Both the position numbers and the translations under genes were made by a program. The notes beneath the pieces were generated by a model. That model did not search any database, had not been told where the DNA came from, and saw nothing but the letters and a program-made list of their open reading frames with translations. A stretch of DNA of 64,000 bases from Atriophallophorus winterbourni (Eukaryota; Platyhelminthes; Trematoda; Plagiorchiida; Microphallidae). The DNA lies in contig JACCGJ010005229.1 of the NCBI GenBank assembly GCA_013407085.1, positions 1 to 64,000 on the forward strand, read 5' to 3'. Of this stretch, positions 53,336 through 64,000 are shown piece after piece; the stretch's first letter is position 1, and each line of letters begins with the position of its first letter.

Positions 53336-54053
53336 ACCTTGAAGGATCGTACCAACTTGAGTGTACAACAAATCATCAACGGTGTAGCAATTTGTCTAAA
53401 TATGAACCAATTTTTATTTAATGTACAGCTATACAAGCAATTTTTATGTTTTAGCGATGGGTTCACCAATTTCTCCAGTGCTAGCAAATATGTACATGGC
53501 GCACTTCGAAGAGATAGCTTTGGGAAACGAAGATTTAAAACCAAAGATATGGTGGCCCTATGTCGACGATACATTCGTCATCATAAAGCGAAACCGACTA
53601 GAAGCATTTCATAGTTATCTCAATAGTTTGAATCTAAAAATCCAGGAGACATTAGAAACCGAGTCAACGGAAGGGACACTTCCGTTCTTGTACTGTCTCA
53701 CGCAAAAAGACAACGGCAAGATAAGAACAATGGTATATCGTAAGTCTATCGACACCGATGTCATTTTGAGATTCACATCTGCGCACTCTGAAAGGGTATT
53801 TCAGTCCATAGCAAAATAGCTATTCTACAAGGATGACCGACTCTGCAGTGATGATGCAGATAAGAGACGAGCTCATGAAGAAGTCAGTCGCCGACTTGCA
53901 AATCATGGTTACACCAAGAGCTTAATTAAGCGCCAATTGAACCGAGTTAAGCATCCGCAACCGAAGACGGAAAAGGTTTGGCGAGCTACGGTATCTCTAC
54001 CTTATGTCAAAAGCGCCTCCGAAGAAATAAGTCGAATCTTGAATAGCGCAGGT
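53336..54053 (+). pseudogene. PLE reverse transcriptase fragment (copy 2)
   Basis: Same organisation and the same T-run frameshift (near 53440) as copy 1: AICLNMNQFLFNV, then YVLAMGSPISPVLANMYMAH, WWPYVDDTFVIIKR and GTLPFLYCLTQ. A further TAG at 53817 follows RVFQSIAK, and the sense continues to KSASEEISRILNSAG, where the LINE has inserted. Confidence 0.88.
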
Positions 54054-54122
54054 GTTGTCGTTGCTGTTGTTGGCCTCCGTCGGTCGATGTCGACCATGGA
54101 TGTACATCACATCGCATGAATT

Positions 54123-55300
54123 TCATGTTTTGCAACATTTTGAATGACTAAGCATTCGGATTCGGGAGGAACAATCTCTCCCGCAGCGATTGCAACGATA
54201 GTCAGACCTCTGTTGTATTGCATCAGTTGCACGCCGGCGGCGTGATCTGCGTTCAGCAGCCAGGAGCTGTATTTGCGCCTCCCTGGCTTGCAGTCGAAGC
54301 TTTACACAATGCCTCCAAAGTGAGCGGTCAAGAGCAAGTTCTTCCCAGCTTGCGGGGTCAATGTCAAGAGCTTTCATATCTCTTTTGCAAACATCTTTGT
54401 ACCGCAAGTGCGGTCTGCCCAATGGTCGACTTCCTAATTGCAACTCACCGTAGAGCAGATCTTTCGGAATAGACCATTTTCCATTCTATAGACATGACCA
54501 AGCCACCGCAGGCGGCGCTGACGTAATAGGGTGAACATGCTCTGTAGACCAGCTTTTGGAAGCACATCAGCGTTTTTCACTCTGTCCATCCACGATATGT
54601 TCAAGATACGACGGATGCTTCGTAGATGGAAAGCATTCAGCTTCCGTTCGTGTCTTGCGTGGGTGGTCCAGGTTTCACTGCCGTATAGTAAAGCATTTAG
54701 TACGCACACGCTGTATACCATCATCTTTGTCTTTACAGTCAGCTTGCGGTTACCCCAAACACGAGAGTTCAATCGAGACAGAATGACAGCTGCTCAGCCA
54801 ATCCGCTTATCAATATCCGTGTCTAGCGAGAGGTTATCCGCAATGGTTGAACCAAGATATGTGAAGTGATGTACTGGTTCAAGCTGACAGTTTCCATCAG
54901 TGATGATTAGTGGCGATATGGTCCCTTGACCAAGTACTTTGGTCTTGCTCATGCTGATTATTAGGCCAAAGTCTTTGCATGCCGACGAAAAACAGTCCAT
55001 AAGCGACTGTAGGTTCTCTTGGGAGTGAGCAATAAAGGCTGCATCGTCGGCAAACAACAGGTCACGTATTATCACATCCCGTACTTTGGTTTGTGCTCTC
55101 AACCGGTTCAGGTTGAAAAGCTTGCCATCACTTCGCGTGCGTATGTAAACGCCTTCTGTTCTCGTCTTAAAAGCGTGCTCCAGAAGCAGAGCAAAGAAAA
55201 TGCCGAAAAGCGTGGGAGCAAGGACACACCCTTTTTTGACGCCTCGGCGAATTTCAAATGCTTCTGAACTGCAACCGTTAAAATGGACTGAGCCTTTCAT
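54123..55300 (-). pseudogene. LINE RT C-terminus and finger (copy 2)
   Basis: 54794-55300 has GVKKGCVLAPTLFGIFFALL, LLFADDAAFIAHSQ and YLGSTIADNLSLDTDIDKRI. 54434-54772 has NSRVWGNRKLTVKTKMMVYS, LLYGSETWTTHAR and RLRWLGHVYRMENG, and then a 1-nt loss (GGAATAGACC, compare GGAATACGACC in copy 1). 54123-54443 has GRPHLRYKDVCKRDMKALDI and YRCNRCGRDCSSRIRMLSHS. Two frameshifts, near 54470 and 54780, split the protein. Confidence 0.9.
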
Positions 55301-57158
55301 GCCTGAGTGGAACGAAATAACGAGTCTCAGCAGCCTTGGGGGGGCAGCCTATCAGATCAAGCATTTTGAAAAGACCCTCCCTGCTGACGTAGTCGAATGT
55401 CTTAGTTAAATCAATAAAAACAGCGTATAATGGCATACGCTGTTCCCGACATTTTTCTTGAAGTTGTCTCAGGGAGAAGATCATGTCAACGGTTGATCTT
55501 CCATTGCGGAAGCCACATTGAGATTCGGAGTAAATTCTATCAGCTAAAACTTGCAGCCGGATCTGTAAGACTTTAGCAAACAATTTGCCTACAACATTCA
55601 GGAGGGAGATTCCTCTGTAATTATTGCAGTCGCCTCTGTCACCCTTATTCTTAAATAGCGTGATGATCTTTGTGTCTCGCATCTCTTGTGGGACACCCCC
55701 CTCCTGCCAGCACTGAAGATGCAAATGGTGAAGAGCCTGTAATAATGCTGCTCTACCGCATTTGATGAGCTCAGGTGGAATTCCGTCGTCACCAGGGGCC
55801 TTCCTATTCGCTAAGCGGTCGATTGCCTTATTGAGCTCATCAAGAGTAGGAGGGGTATCTAGATATTCAATGGTCAGCAACCGTTCGACATTTTCAAATG
55901 CATGCGGTAGAACCGTACTGTCCCTAGAGTAGAGGGAGGAGAAGTGCTCTACCCATCTTTCCATCTGTTGAGTTTTGTCGACAATCGGCTTACCAGATAA
56001 AGACTTAATGGTAGCCGCTTTAAGTTTGTTTGGTCCAATGGCTCTCTTGATCCCATCATACATACCGTGAAAATTGCCGGTATCCGCAGCTTTTTGGATA
56101 TTGAGGCTAACTTCAGTCCAATAGTCGTTTGCACAACGCCTTGCAGTCTGTTGGACCTTATTTCTAGCTGCTCTTAGAAGACGTAAGTTTTCATCTGTTG
56201 GCATGCCTTTGAACCTCAATAATGCTGAGCGTTTCTCATCTAGCACAGCAGTCATCTCAGAAGCGTTTGCTTCGAACCAGTCGCTCGTTCGAGCTTTCTT
56301 CGGACCGAAAGTGGAAAGTGCGACTCGGCATATGCAGCTTTTTATCAATTCCCAGTTTTCTGAAGCAGATTCAAGTGGGGTTGTCTTGTTGAACTCGTCC
56401 GTGAAGGCTTTTGCGAATCTCGCAGTTAGATTAGGTTCGCACATGCTTGTGACGTCTATCCTAGGCTTAGCAGACAATTTGGTGCGGTGAAATCTCGTGT
56501 GGGGGAGCTTCAGTTTTGCACAGACCAGTGAATGATCAGTGTCGCAGTCTGCGCTTTGATATGATCTGGTGAGGAGCACGCTTCCTATATTAGTACGCTT
56601 AACAAGAATAAGATCAAGCTGATGCCAATGCTTAGAGCGAGGATGCTTCCAAGAGACTTTATGCTGTGGTTTTGTTTGAAAGAAAGTGTTACTGACACAA
56701 AGATTGAACTGTGTGCACAATTCTAAAAGGCGTTGCCCATTTTCATTGGTTTTACCTACACCGAACCTTCCGAGACAGTTTTGCCAAGACTCGTAATCTG
56801 CACCAACTCTGGCATTGAAATCACCCAATACCACTACACAGTTTTTCTGTGGCACGTTTTTCAGGACGACTGTGAGGTTATGATAAAAAGCGTCTTTTTC
56901 AGCAGGCGTCGCAGAGAGCGTCGGTGCATAAACGTTGACCAACGTAATTGTACCAGTAATGCACCTCAGATTTAAAGTCCAAATCCGTTCGCTTTCGCTG
57001 CTGCTCAGTTCTGTTGCTTTTAATATGTCGTTTCGCACGGCAAACCCAACTTCATGCAGTCGAGGCTCATCGGAACCTCTACCTTTCCAAAAGAAAGTGT
57101 AATCACTTTCTGTTAGCTTACCAGTGTCTGGTGAGCGCGTCTCTTGTAGGGCAGCCAC
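55278..57158 (-). pseudogene. LINE endonuclease and RT (copy 2)
   Basis: A 626-codon frame starting inside the endonuclease (AALQETRSPDTG) because of a TAG just upstream at 57177; the expected start MSVLKLGTW is near 57285. It keeps GDFNARVGADY, DTDHSLVCAK, APGDDGIPPELIK, NYRGISLLNVVG, CGFRNGRSTVDMI and DLTKTFDYVSREG. It goes out of frame at a run of seven C (minus strand, near 55338) right after LIGCPP. The RT half with FADD follows in another frame. Confidence 0.92.
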
Positions 57159-57966
57159 GTCGACATTCAGCCTCTATAGCTCGTTGTTAATCACGGCGGA
57201 CATTCTAACGCCTCTGATATTCGAGACGTCGTCATGAAATCCTGCAAGCATAGACCTGACTTCCAGGTTCCAAGTTTCAAAACTGACATTTGTGGTTTGG
57301 TATTTCGATTCGCTGGTGCGGAAAAAATACAGTCTGCTTGTGGGTTAATTCCTAATCCCCATGCACCCAATGAGGATAGCAGACCGTGGCGAGACGGCAC
57401 CTTATATACTGGGGACTGCCCAGCTTGAGGCGGGCGGTAGCCGTCCAATGAGACCTAGAAGTCTCTCCCACCGTCGAAAGCAGCCCCAGGCGCTTAGCTC
57501 TACGCCAGTCGAGCCATAGCTTTTAACCGGTATCTGCTGCTTCCCGTGTTATTTTCCGTAGAAGCGGAATGGAGTGTCCTCTCCATTGGTGCGTTGTGAT
57601 GTACGCCAGGGCAGTTCGATATGGAGAACTAGCTGTTGCCCATGCAGCAAAGGCTCCCTCTCCACGGCACCACTGGAACCAAAGGAACAGCTAGGCTGAT
57701 ACGTTTGGACAACGATGCCGTCGCAGGAGCTGGCAGGACGAAGTTGAATAAACTGCCCGAAGCATGCTGGTTTTGAGGCGCCAGCCAGCCGCCTTCGCCC
57801 TTTCTCCTGTCAGTAGAAGCAGTTCCGCCGGGTCACACAGGACCACGCGTGCAGGCCAGGAGCTGGACTTGGTTGTCAGAGGCTATATGAGACGCAGGCC
57901 ATTGGAGCATTTTTGGAATTGGGGGCTTATCCCCAAAACCGCCCCGGCCGTGACAACCTTGGAACC

Positions 57967-58437
57967 AGCGCAGGTATTAGAGTAACATATAAGGCAAGTA
58001 GAACACATCGCTCCGTATTGATGCATCTCAAAGATAAGACTCCTTTATTTTGTGCGACGAACTGCATCTACCAAATCAACTGCAAGGGTTGTGAGGGTGT
58101 TTACATTGGGAAAACGTCTAGAGAACTCTGCACTAGGGTAAACGAACAAAGGAAACGAGTGGGAAAGCGACCCCGCAATCCCAGTGAATATCAATCACTG
58201 ATTCGGGATTCGCCACTAGCTGAACACGTGCAAGAAACTGGACACAGCGTAGATCTTGATAACGTGAAAGTGATAAGACGGGGTGTGAAATCTTATAGGA
58301 AAATACATCACGCCAAGGCTGTTGAAATAAGAAAGGCTGGGGCGAATGCGGTGAACAAGGTGGATGGGGCGGATATCTCAACAATCTGGCGTTCGGTTTT
58401 GCAGCGGATCAGGATTAACGGACATCACACCTAATAC
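57967..58437 (+). pseudogene. PLE GIY-YIG endonuclease domain
   Basis: Continues PLE copy 2: YKASRTHRSVLMHLKDKT, CATNCIYQINCKGCEG (Cys-rich stretch), GVYIGKTSRELCTRVNEQRK (GIY-YIG motif with Tyr and Arg), LAEHVQETGHSVDL (His), KAVEIRKAGANAVNKVDGAD (Glu and Asn), then IWRSVLQRIRINGHHT and stop. The domain nicks target DNA to prime reverse transcription. This stretch is open from RT tail to stop and is the best preserved endonuclease of the PLEs here. Confidence 0.92.
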
Positions 58438-58692
58438 GCACATGATTACGTAATCAGTGTGTTGGCATACGCTGAGCTGAACAAATAATAAACAATTAGG
58501 GATGAACACAGCAATTAGGAGGTGTGATCAATTATTTTGATCAATTATCTTGATCTCCTCTGTCTAGCTTAGGGAACTCAGGATTGGTCAAAAGAATGCC
58601 ATTTATACCTGAACACTGTTCGTGCCGACACACTTGGTCTGACGAAGCTTCTGTGTTCAGAAGCGAAACATTACCCAAAACTTACTATAAAA
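58325..58692 (+). repeat. PLE 3' terminal repeat, inverted relative to 5' end
   Basis: The reverse complement of this stretch, including the last codons of the GIY-YIG domain, forms 50449-50807, 52982-53320 and 61481-61840. Inverted terminal repeats of this kind are a known Penelope arrangement. The end is taken as AACTTACTATAA, the limit of agreement. Confidence 0.8.
58634..58678 (+). ncRNA. PLE hammerhead motif, sense orientation
   Basis: TTGGT, CTGACGA, A, GCTTCTG-TGTT-CAGAAGC, GAAAC, then ATTACCCAA. Relative to the 5' copies, GTT is changed to ATT at the cleavage triplet and stem I has an extra C, so this sense copy may be weakened. Confidence 0.65.
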
Positions 58693-58954
58693 ATAGATAG
58701 ATTCGTATTTAATCTCTAGCTAAAATTAATTTGATTTTACCATATAGAAGCGTGTCGTGTAGACAAGACGGAAATTGTAGCTGACGCACTTATCACATTT
58801 CGGGTCATCGGTTCAACATTATCCCTTCGCGTTGTACACACACACATTGATGCAACTCGCTTCATCCCTGAGGTCAATCTGTCCAAAGCTAATCGCGTTC
58901 ACCAATGAATCGCACAACACAATGGAAAGCGCATGCGGATCCTGATCCTACTGT

Positions 58955-59000
58955 CCCAACCTGATGAGTACAAACAGCACGAAACCGGTCGTGGGGTGTT
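58955..59000 (+). ncRNA. Hammerhead-like motif, best dispersed copy
   Basis: CCCAAC, CTGATGA, GTACAAACAGCAC, GAAACCGGTC and GTGGGG. All core boxes are intact: CTGATGA at 58961, GAAAC at 58981, and CGGTC before the predicted cut after 58990. Stem I CCCAAC/GTGGGG has one mismatch; stem II GTAC/GCAC has one mismatch. Stem III, ACCGGT, is self-complementary with no loop. Confidence 0.6.
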
Positions 59001-59540
59001 TTGTGTGAAGGAGATGCATTCAAATGTGTTTTATAACAATAGAAAGCCGATTAGCCAAGCGCGTATTTTAAGCACCAAACGAAAAAAACAGAACACATGT
59101 CTATCTAATCTATAGGCAAATCAGACAACCACAGCACGGATCCTCAAGCATGCCTTTCCCGGTTGTCACTTCTGTTTGATTTGTCAATCGAATTCGTGCC
59201 AAGCGGTACAATTCAAGCCCTCGCCATGCATGGCTCGTTCGAGCGACAGTGACGAATTGCATGTCGTTTGATTGCGGCTGACGTTGTCGACCTTTCGAAT
59301 CCCGAAATATTACTAGATCGCAATTTTCGACGTCGCTATTTTCGGCACTGTGTTGGGGGCTGATCTTCTGCATATTATTCGAACGCTCGTGATCAACGCC
59401 CATCACTAATAAACTCCACACCTCTACAATATGTAGCAGCGGTATATAGGGTCGAATATATGGTAAAATTGATGACAAGCCTACCCAAAGGAATACGAAT
59501 TATTTCTTTTTGGCACATAATAAAATACAGTGAATTTAGC
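59001..59540. other. Unassigned region with decayed shared repeat
   Basis: 58880-59470 resembles 3840-4380. An open frame at 59110-59478 (minus) has no recognised domain. Confidence 0.35.
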
Positions 59541-59825
59541 TTGCTTCGGTAGATGTTGATCATGGGTATACATAAGCTTTTCGAATGACTAAACAATCTC
59601 CCACAGCGCTTGCAGCGATAGGCTGTAATCGGTCGATTGGCAACAGTTGCACGCCGGGGGCGTGATCTGCGTTCAGCAATTAGGAGCTGTATCTGCTACT
59701 CCACAGCTTGCGGACACGCTTTACACAATTCCTCCAATATGAGCTTTCAAGTGAAGTTAATGCCAAGAGCTTTCATTTCTCTTTTCAAACGTATTTATAC
59801 TGCAAGTGCGATCTGCCCAATAATT
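59541..59825 (-). pseudogene. CFDP2-like LINE, 5'-truncated 3' end
   Basis: About 285 bp matching the last part of the LINE (compare 37275-37620): the plus strand has CATGGGTATACAT, GCACGCCGGGGGCGTGATCTG, CAGCAATTAGGAGCTGTATC and GCAAGTGCGATCTGCCCAAT. It is diverged and has no open frame. 5' truncation fits incomplete reverse transcription. Confidence 0.8.
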
Positions 59826-59946
59826 TCGTACATTTTGTATTATCAAAATGCCCAATGTTACTCATATCAAATAAGTATCTGCAGTTAAGTTTTTAAAATC
59901 AGTCGCTGGTAGAAGGGTTAGCATTCAATTTGGTTAAGAGAGAAAT

Positions 59947-61204
59947 TCACGCTTAGTACAATTATGTTTCCCATTCCGAGCATAACTCAAAGCTGCATTT
60001 ACACCTCATTCACCTAAATATTACGTGATCTAGAGCGGTGTGCTTCAAAGCTTCCAACCAACCCAGGGTGATTGGTGCAGCAACGAGATCTTTAAATTTG
60101 GAGCTGTGACATGCAACCAATTTTTACCGATTGAAGTTTAATTATGAACACGCAAATTGTGTATGATTTTAAGAATAAACTGTGTTTTGGTTTGGCAAAT
60201 TTTGGCTACCTGAGAATAGAATATTTGGCCGTTTAGCATATAATGTGAACGCCATTTCGATTATTTCATAAAAATATTGCAGACGAACTTGTTCGTTTTA
60301 TGTTTACAACTATAGCCATTACGTGTATATGATCGAGCGTATTAATAAGGTACAATTCTTTAATGTTCATTTAAATATACTAGGCTATTGTGCGGTCAGT
60401 TTTCTAATGTCTCCTCTCCATTCTAGTGCAGTATGGGTATCAGCAAGGAAGTAAGCCATCTGTGTATCATTTCATTCTTGGATTTATCATCAATTTCACT
60501 AGATATAACACGGTCATAATGTGATAAAACTCGAATCGCCTTTTATTAAATTTCGTTGCTAGCGTCAGTCATCTTATCCTTAACTGTGTAATAGGAGACA
60601 GTGCACTTGGCGGTTAATCGAAGATCATGTCATCAGGATGCAACAGACATCGCACGTCTGAGAGCTACCAGTCGCTGTACGCGCTGCGGGAGAGATTGTT
60701 CAACCTGATTAGGACTGTTAAGTCATTCGAAAAGCACTCGAGCATGAACACATTATGCGCTTGTGAGGTAGTCATCGATAAAAGGAGGCCAAGAAAACAA
60801 TATATTCAGAGTAAACCATGCAATCGGAGAGACCACTTGCCTAGACGATATGCACAATAGAGTCAGTATTATATAATTATGATAATATAACGAAAACTTA
60901 TTATAACTAATGCTGATGGCTAGTAGCCGATTCAAAATTAAAACAAAAACTTTCGAAAAATGAATTATTCCATCTATTCTAGATTCACGATTTACGGTGA
61001 AAATTGTAAATTACTCTACAACACCATGTTTTATACGCATCCAACTAATATTAGTCGTTCTTCATAGCTCAAGCCATGCGGATCCTGATAATAGTGGCCC
61101 TTCCTTGTAATTGTAAACAGCACGAAAGCGGTTGTGGGGTGTGTGAGTGATGGAAATGCATTAGGATGTTTTCATCACTAAATATCATACCATCCACCAT
61201 CTCT
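59947..61204. repeat. Repeat block X, copy 3
   Basis: Matches 346-1632 and 48900-50179, beginning CACGCTTAGTACAATTATG and ending CTCTGTGTTGACA, then Y and a PLE. It is closest to copy 2 in shared details (for example GTCATCAGGATGCAAC and GATTAGGACTGTTAAGTC). Confidence 0.85.
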
Positions 61205-61492
61205 GTGTTGACAGCAGTACGTTCGTGGCAGTCGCTTGATTCCTCATGACAACCCACATCGAATCAGATAACATTATGAATTGGCATTAAGTGGCGTACA
61301 AGTAAATATGCGATTTTACGAAAAAATAGTTATGTGTTTACTGGTTATGCTATTTGAAATTCAGTAAAATTAATACATTAATAATAAATTGAAATAAAAA
61401 ATACATAGAAAATTATTTGAAAATATGCGAGACCGATCGGGAGTCCATAGTCATGAGAATAAAGTTTGCAATGAATCGGTTATAGCAAGTTT

Positions 61493-61536
61493 TTGGTAAC
61501 GTTTCGCTTCTGAACACAGAAGCTTCGTCAGACCAA
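61493..61536 (-). ncRNA. PLE hammerhead ribozyme motif
   Basis: Identical to 50461-50504 in all core boxes and stems. Confidence 0.7.
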
Positions 61537-61842
61537 GTGTGTCGGTAAAACAGTGTTCATGTATAAATGCCAATCTCTTGACCAATCCTGACTTCACTAA
61601 GCTAGTCAGGGGAGATCAAGATAATTGATCACACCTCCTAATTGCTGTGTTCATCCCTAATTGTTTATTATTTGTACAGGTCAGCGTATGCCGACGCACT
61701 GCTTGCGTAATCATGTGCGCATTAGGTGTGATGTTCTTTTATCCTAATCCGCTGCAAAACCGAACGCCAGATTGTTGAGATATCCGCCCCATCCACCTTG
61801 TTCACCGCATTCACCCCAGCCTTTGTTATTTCAACTCCGATA

Positions 61843-62550
61843 TGACCATAAAGGATCGTACCAACTTGAGTGTACAACAAATCATCAACGGTGTAGCAAT
61901 TTGTCTAAATATGAACCACTTCTTATTTAATGTACAGCTATACAAGCAATTTTTATGGTTTAGCGATGGGTTCACCAATTTCTCCAGTGCTAGCGAATAT
62001 GTACATGGCGCATTTCGAAGAGATATCTTTGAGAAACGAAGCTTTAAAACCAAAGATATGGTGGCCCTATGTCGACGATACATTCGTCATCATAAAGCGA
62101 AACAGACTAGAAGCATTTCATAGTTATCTCAATAGTTTGAATCCAAAAATCCAGGTGACAATAGAAACCGAGTCTACGGAAGGGACACTTCCGTTCTTGG
62201 ACTGTCTCACGCAAAAAGACAACTGCAAGATAAGAACAACGGTATATCGTAAGTCTATCGACACGGATGCCATTTTGAGATTCACATCTGCGCACCCTAA
62301 AAGGGTATTTCAGTCCATAGCAAAATCGCTATTCTACAAGGTTGACCACCTCTGCAGCGATGATGCAGATAAGAGACGAGCTCATGAAGAAGTCAGTCGC
62401 CGACTTGCAAATCATGGTTACACCAAGAGCTTAATTGAGCGCCAATTGAACCAAGTTAAACATCCGCAACCGAAGACGGAAAAGGTTTGGCGAGCTACGG
62501 TATCTCTTCCTTAGGTCAAAAGCGCCTCCGAAGGAATAAGTCGAATCTTG
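61843..62550 (+). pseudogene. PLE reverse transcriptase fragment (copy 3)
   Basis: AICLNMNHFLFNV, the same T-run frameshift near 61950, then YGLAMGSPISPVLANMYMAH, WWPYVDDTFVIIKR, GTLPFLDCLTQ and RRLANHGYTKSLIERQL, to TAG at 62512 (Tyr codon in copy 1). It is nearly identical to copy 1 except near the 3' end, where it follows copy 2 (KTEKVWRATVSLP). Confidence 0.9.
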
Positions 62551-62562
62551 AATAGCGCAGAT

Positions 62563-64000
62563 GTTGTTGTTGCTGTTGTTGGCCTCCGTCGGTCGATGTC
62601 GACCATGGATGTACATCACATCGCATGAATTTCATGTTTTGCAACTTTTTAAATGACTAAGCATTCTGATTCGGGAGGAACAATCTCTCCCGCAGCGATT
62701 GCAACGATAGTCAGACCTCTGTTGTATTGCATCAGTTGCATGCCGGCGGCGTGATCTGCGTTCAGCAGCCAGGAGCTGTATTTGCGCCTCCCTGGCTTGC
62801 AGTCGAAGCTTTACACAATGCCTCCAAAGTGAGCGGTCAAGAGCAAGTTCTTCCCAGCTTGCGGGGTCAATGTCAAGAGCTTTCATATCTCTTTTGCAAA
62901 CATCTTTGTACCGCAAGTGCGGTCTGCCCAATGGTCGACTTCCTAATTGCAACTCACCGTAGAGCAGATCTTTCGGAATAGACCATTTTCCATTCTATAG
63001 ACATGACCAAGCCACCGCAGGCGGCGCTGACGTAATAGGGTGAACATGCTCTGTAGACCAGCTTTTGGAAGCACTTCAGCGTTTTTCACTCTGTCCATCC
63101 ACGATATGTTCAAGATACGACGGATGCTTCGTAGATGGAAAGCATTCAGCTTCCGTTCGTGTCTTGCGTGGGTGGTCCAGGTTTCACTGCCGTATAGTAA
63201 AGCATTTAGTACGCACACGCTGTATACCATCATCTTTGTCTTTACAGTCAGCTTGCGGTTACCCCAAACACGAGAGTTCAATCGAGACAGAATGACAGCT
63301 GCTCAGCCAATCCGCTTATCAATATCCGTGTCTAGCGAGAGGTTATCCGCAATGGTTGAACCAAGATATGTGAAGTGATGTACTGGTTCAAGCTGACAGT
63401 TTCCATCAGTGATGATTGGTGGCGATATGTCCCTTGACCAAGTACTTTGGTCTTGCTCATGCTGATTATTAGGCCAAAGTCTTTGCATGCCGACGAAAAA
63501 CAGTCCATAAGCGACTGTAGGTTCTCTTGGGAGTGAGCAATAAAGGCTGCATCGTCGGCAAACAACAGGTCACGTATTATCACATCCCGCACTTTGGTTT
63601 GTGCTCTCAACCGGTTCAGGTTGAAAAGCTTGCCATCACTTCGCGTGCGTATGTAAACGCCTTCTGTTCTCGTCTTAAAAGCGTGCTCCAGAAGCAGAGC
63701 AAAGAAAATGCCGAGAAGCGTGGGAGCAAGAACACACCCTTGTTTGACGCCTCGGCGAATTTCAAATGCTTCTGAACTGCAACCGTTAAAATGGACTGAG
63801 CCTTTCATGCCTGAGTGGAACGAAATAACGAGTCTCAGCCCTTGGGGGGCAGCCTATCAGATCAAGCATTTTGAAAAGACCCTCCCTGCTGACGTAGTCG
63901 AATGTCTTAGTTAAATCAATAAAAACAGCGTATAATGGCATACGCTGTTCCCGACATTTTTCTTGAAGTTGTCTCAGGGAGAAGATCATGTCAACGGTTG
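62563..64000 (-). mobile_element. CFDP2-like LINE, copy 3 (runs off window)
   Basis: The 3' part of the LINE, in the same PLE site as copy 2. It encodes, in broken frames, YRCNRCGRDCSSRIRMLSH (62632-62952), NSRVWGNRKLTVKTK and RLRWLGHVYRMENG (62943-63281), GVKQGCVLAPTLLGIFF and LLFADDAAFIAHSQ (63332-63808), and CREQRMPLYAVFIDLTKTFD (63786-63989). It shares the GGAATAGACC frameshift with copy 2, and has its own losses near 63428 and 63838. The upstream part is outside the window. Confidence 0.9.

Larger units (their letters stand above)
54054..57966 (-). mobile_element. CFDP2-like LINE, copy 2, inside PLE
   Basis: 3913 bp, with a 9-bp target-site duplication AGCGCAGGT at 54045-54053 and 57967-57975; the empty site is seen in PLE copy 1 at 51524-51532. 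The minus-strand 5' end GGTTCCAAGGTTGTC and the CAA-type 3' tail (CCAACAACAGCAACGACAAC) agree with copy 1 at 37261-41324. The leader carries a deletion around 57747 relative to copy 1. The ORF is broken in several places. Confidence 0.92.
52990..58692 (+). mobile_element. Penelope-like element, copy 2, split by a LINE
   Basis: The left part at 52990-54053 has the inverted terminal region, the hammerhead motif and the RT fragment. The CFDP2-like LINE follows at 54054-57966, and the PLE resumes at 57967 with the GIY-YIG domain and the 3' terminal region. It has the same inverted-terminal structure as copy 1, with a 20-odd bp shorter junction near 53318. Only this copy keeps the true 3' end. Confidence 0.88.
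61481..62562 (+). mobile_element. Penelope-like element, copy 3, cut by a LINE
   Basis: Inverted terminal region (61481-61840), hammerhead motif and RT fragment as in copy 1, cut at AGCGCAGAT (62554-62562) by the CFDP2-like LINE at exactly the same site as in copy 2. The GIY-YIG part would lie beyond the window. Confidence 0.87.

Noticed and set aside
59110..59478. 122-codon minus-strand frame as a host gene
   Set aside because: No recognisable domain, low-complexity context, and it overlaps a decayed repeat shared with 3840-4380.
1..64000. tRNA or rRNA genes
   Set aside because: No cloverleaf with A/B boxes or rRNA core sequence was recognised by eye; a tRNAscan/Infernal run would be decisive.

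Overview
The window is eukaryotic, AT-rich and packed with transposable elements. I recognise no host protein-coding gene and no tRNA or rRNA gene. The mixture points to a flatworm, probably a trematode: CR1-type LINEs with a PHD-finger ORF1, an endonuclease/reverse-transcriptase LINE of the type databases often mislabel 'craniofacial development protein 2' (CFDP2-like), Penelope-like elements (PLEs) with hammerhead ribozyme motifs, a CsRn1-like Ty3/gypsy remnant and a hAT transposon. The species cannot be fixed from the sequence alone.

Layout. 1-1632: a repeat block seen again at 48550-50179. 1633-5270: mostly unassigned, with dispersed repeats carrying hammerhead-like cores. 5270-6530: decayed CR1 reverse transcriptase (minus). 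7550-8070: more hammerhead-like repeats. 8590-9840: two small RTE-like LINE remnants. 10438-11925: an unrecognised element with about 80-bp terminal inverted repeats. 11944-25110: a mosaic of at least three CR1 copies, including a local duplication (11944-13208 and 15148-16412), with an intron-containing hAT transposon (about 19262-23620, minus) sitting inside one CR1. 25470-29760 and 35165-43910 are two copies of one segmental duplication made of CR1 pieces; the second copy received a 4-kb CFDP2-like LINE at 37261-41324. Between them is an LTR retrotransposon remnant (29803-33038) with a 4-bp target-site duplication, and a CR1 carrying a second CR1 inserted in the opposite direction. 43910-48500 is mostly unassigned AT-rich DNA. 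48550-64000 is a set of three related amplicons of flanking repeat plus PLE; in two of them the same PLE site carries a CFDP2-like LINE, and the last one runs off the window edge.

None of the elements looks fully intact. The best preserved are the LINE at 37261-41324 (779-codon endonuclease-RT frame, then two frameshifts) and the LTR element, whose LTRs are nearly identical but whose pol is largely deleted. The insertion order can be read from nesting: the CR1s are oldest, then the segmental duplications, then the CFDP2-like LINE at 37261. The PLE/LINE amplicon was duplicated after its LINE had inserted.

The observations I find most worth a second look are: (i) two classes of hammerhead-ribozyme-like sequence, one in the inverted terminal regions of the PLEs and one in small dispersed repeats found as dimers with a period of about 225 bp; (ii) the hAT element, whose four predicted introns and both ends are filled with one degenerate GCGAAGTATA-type motif absent from its exons; (iii) the pol-deleted CsRn1-like LTR element with a duplicated 3' module.
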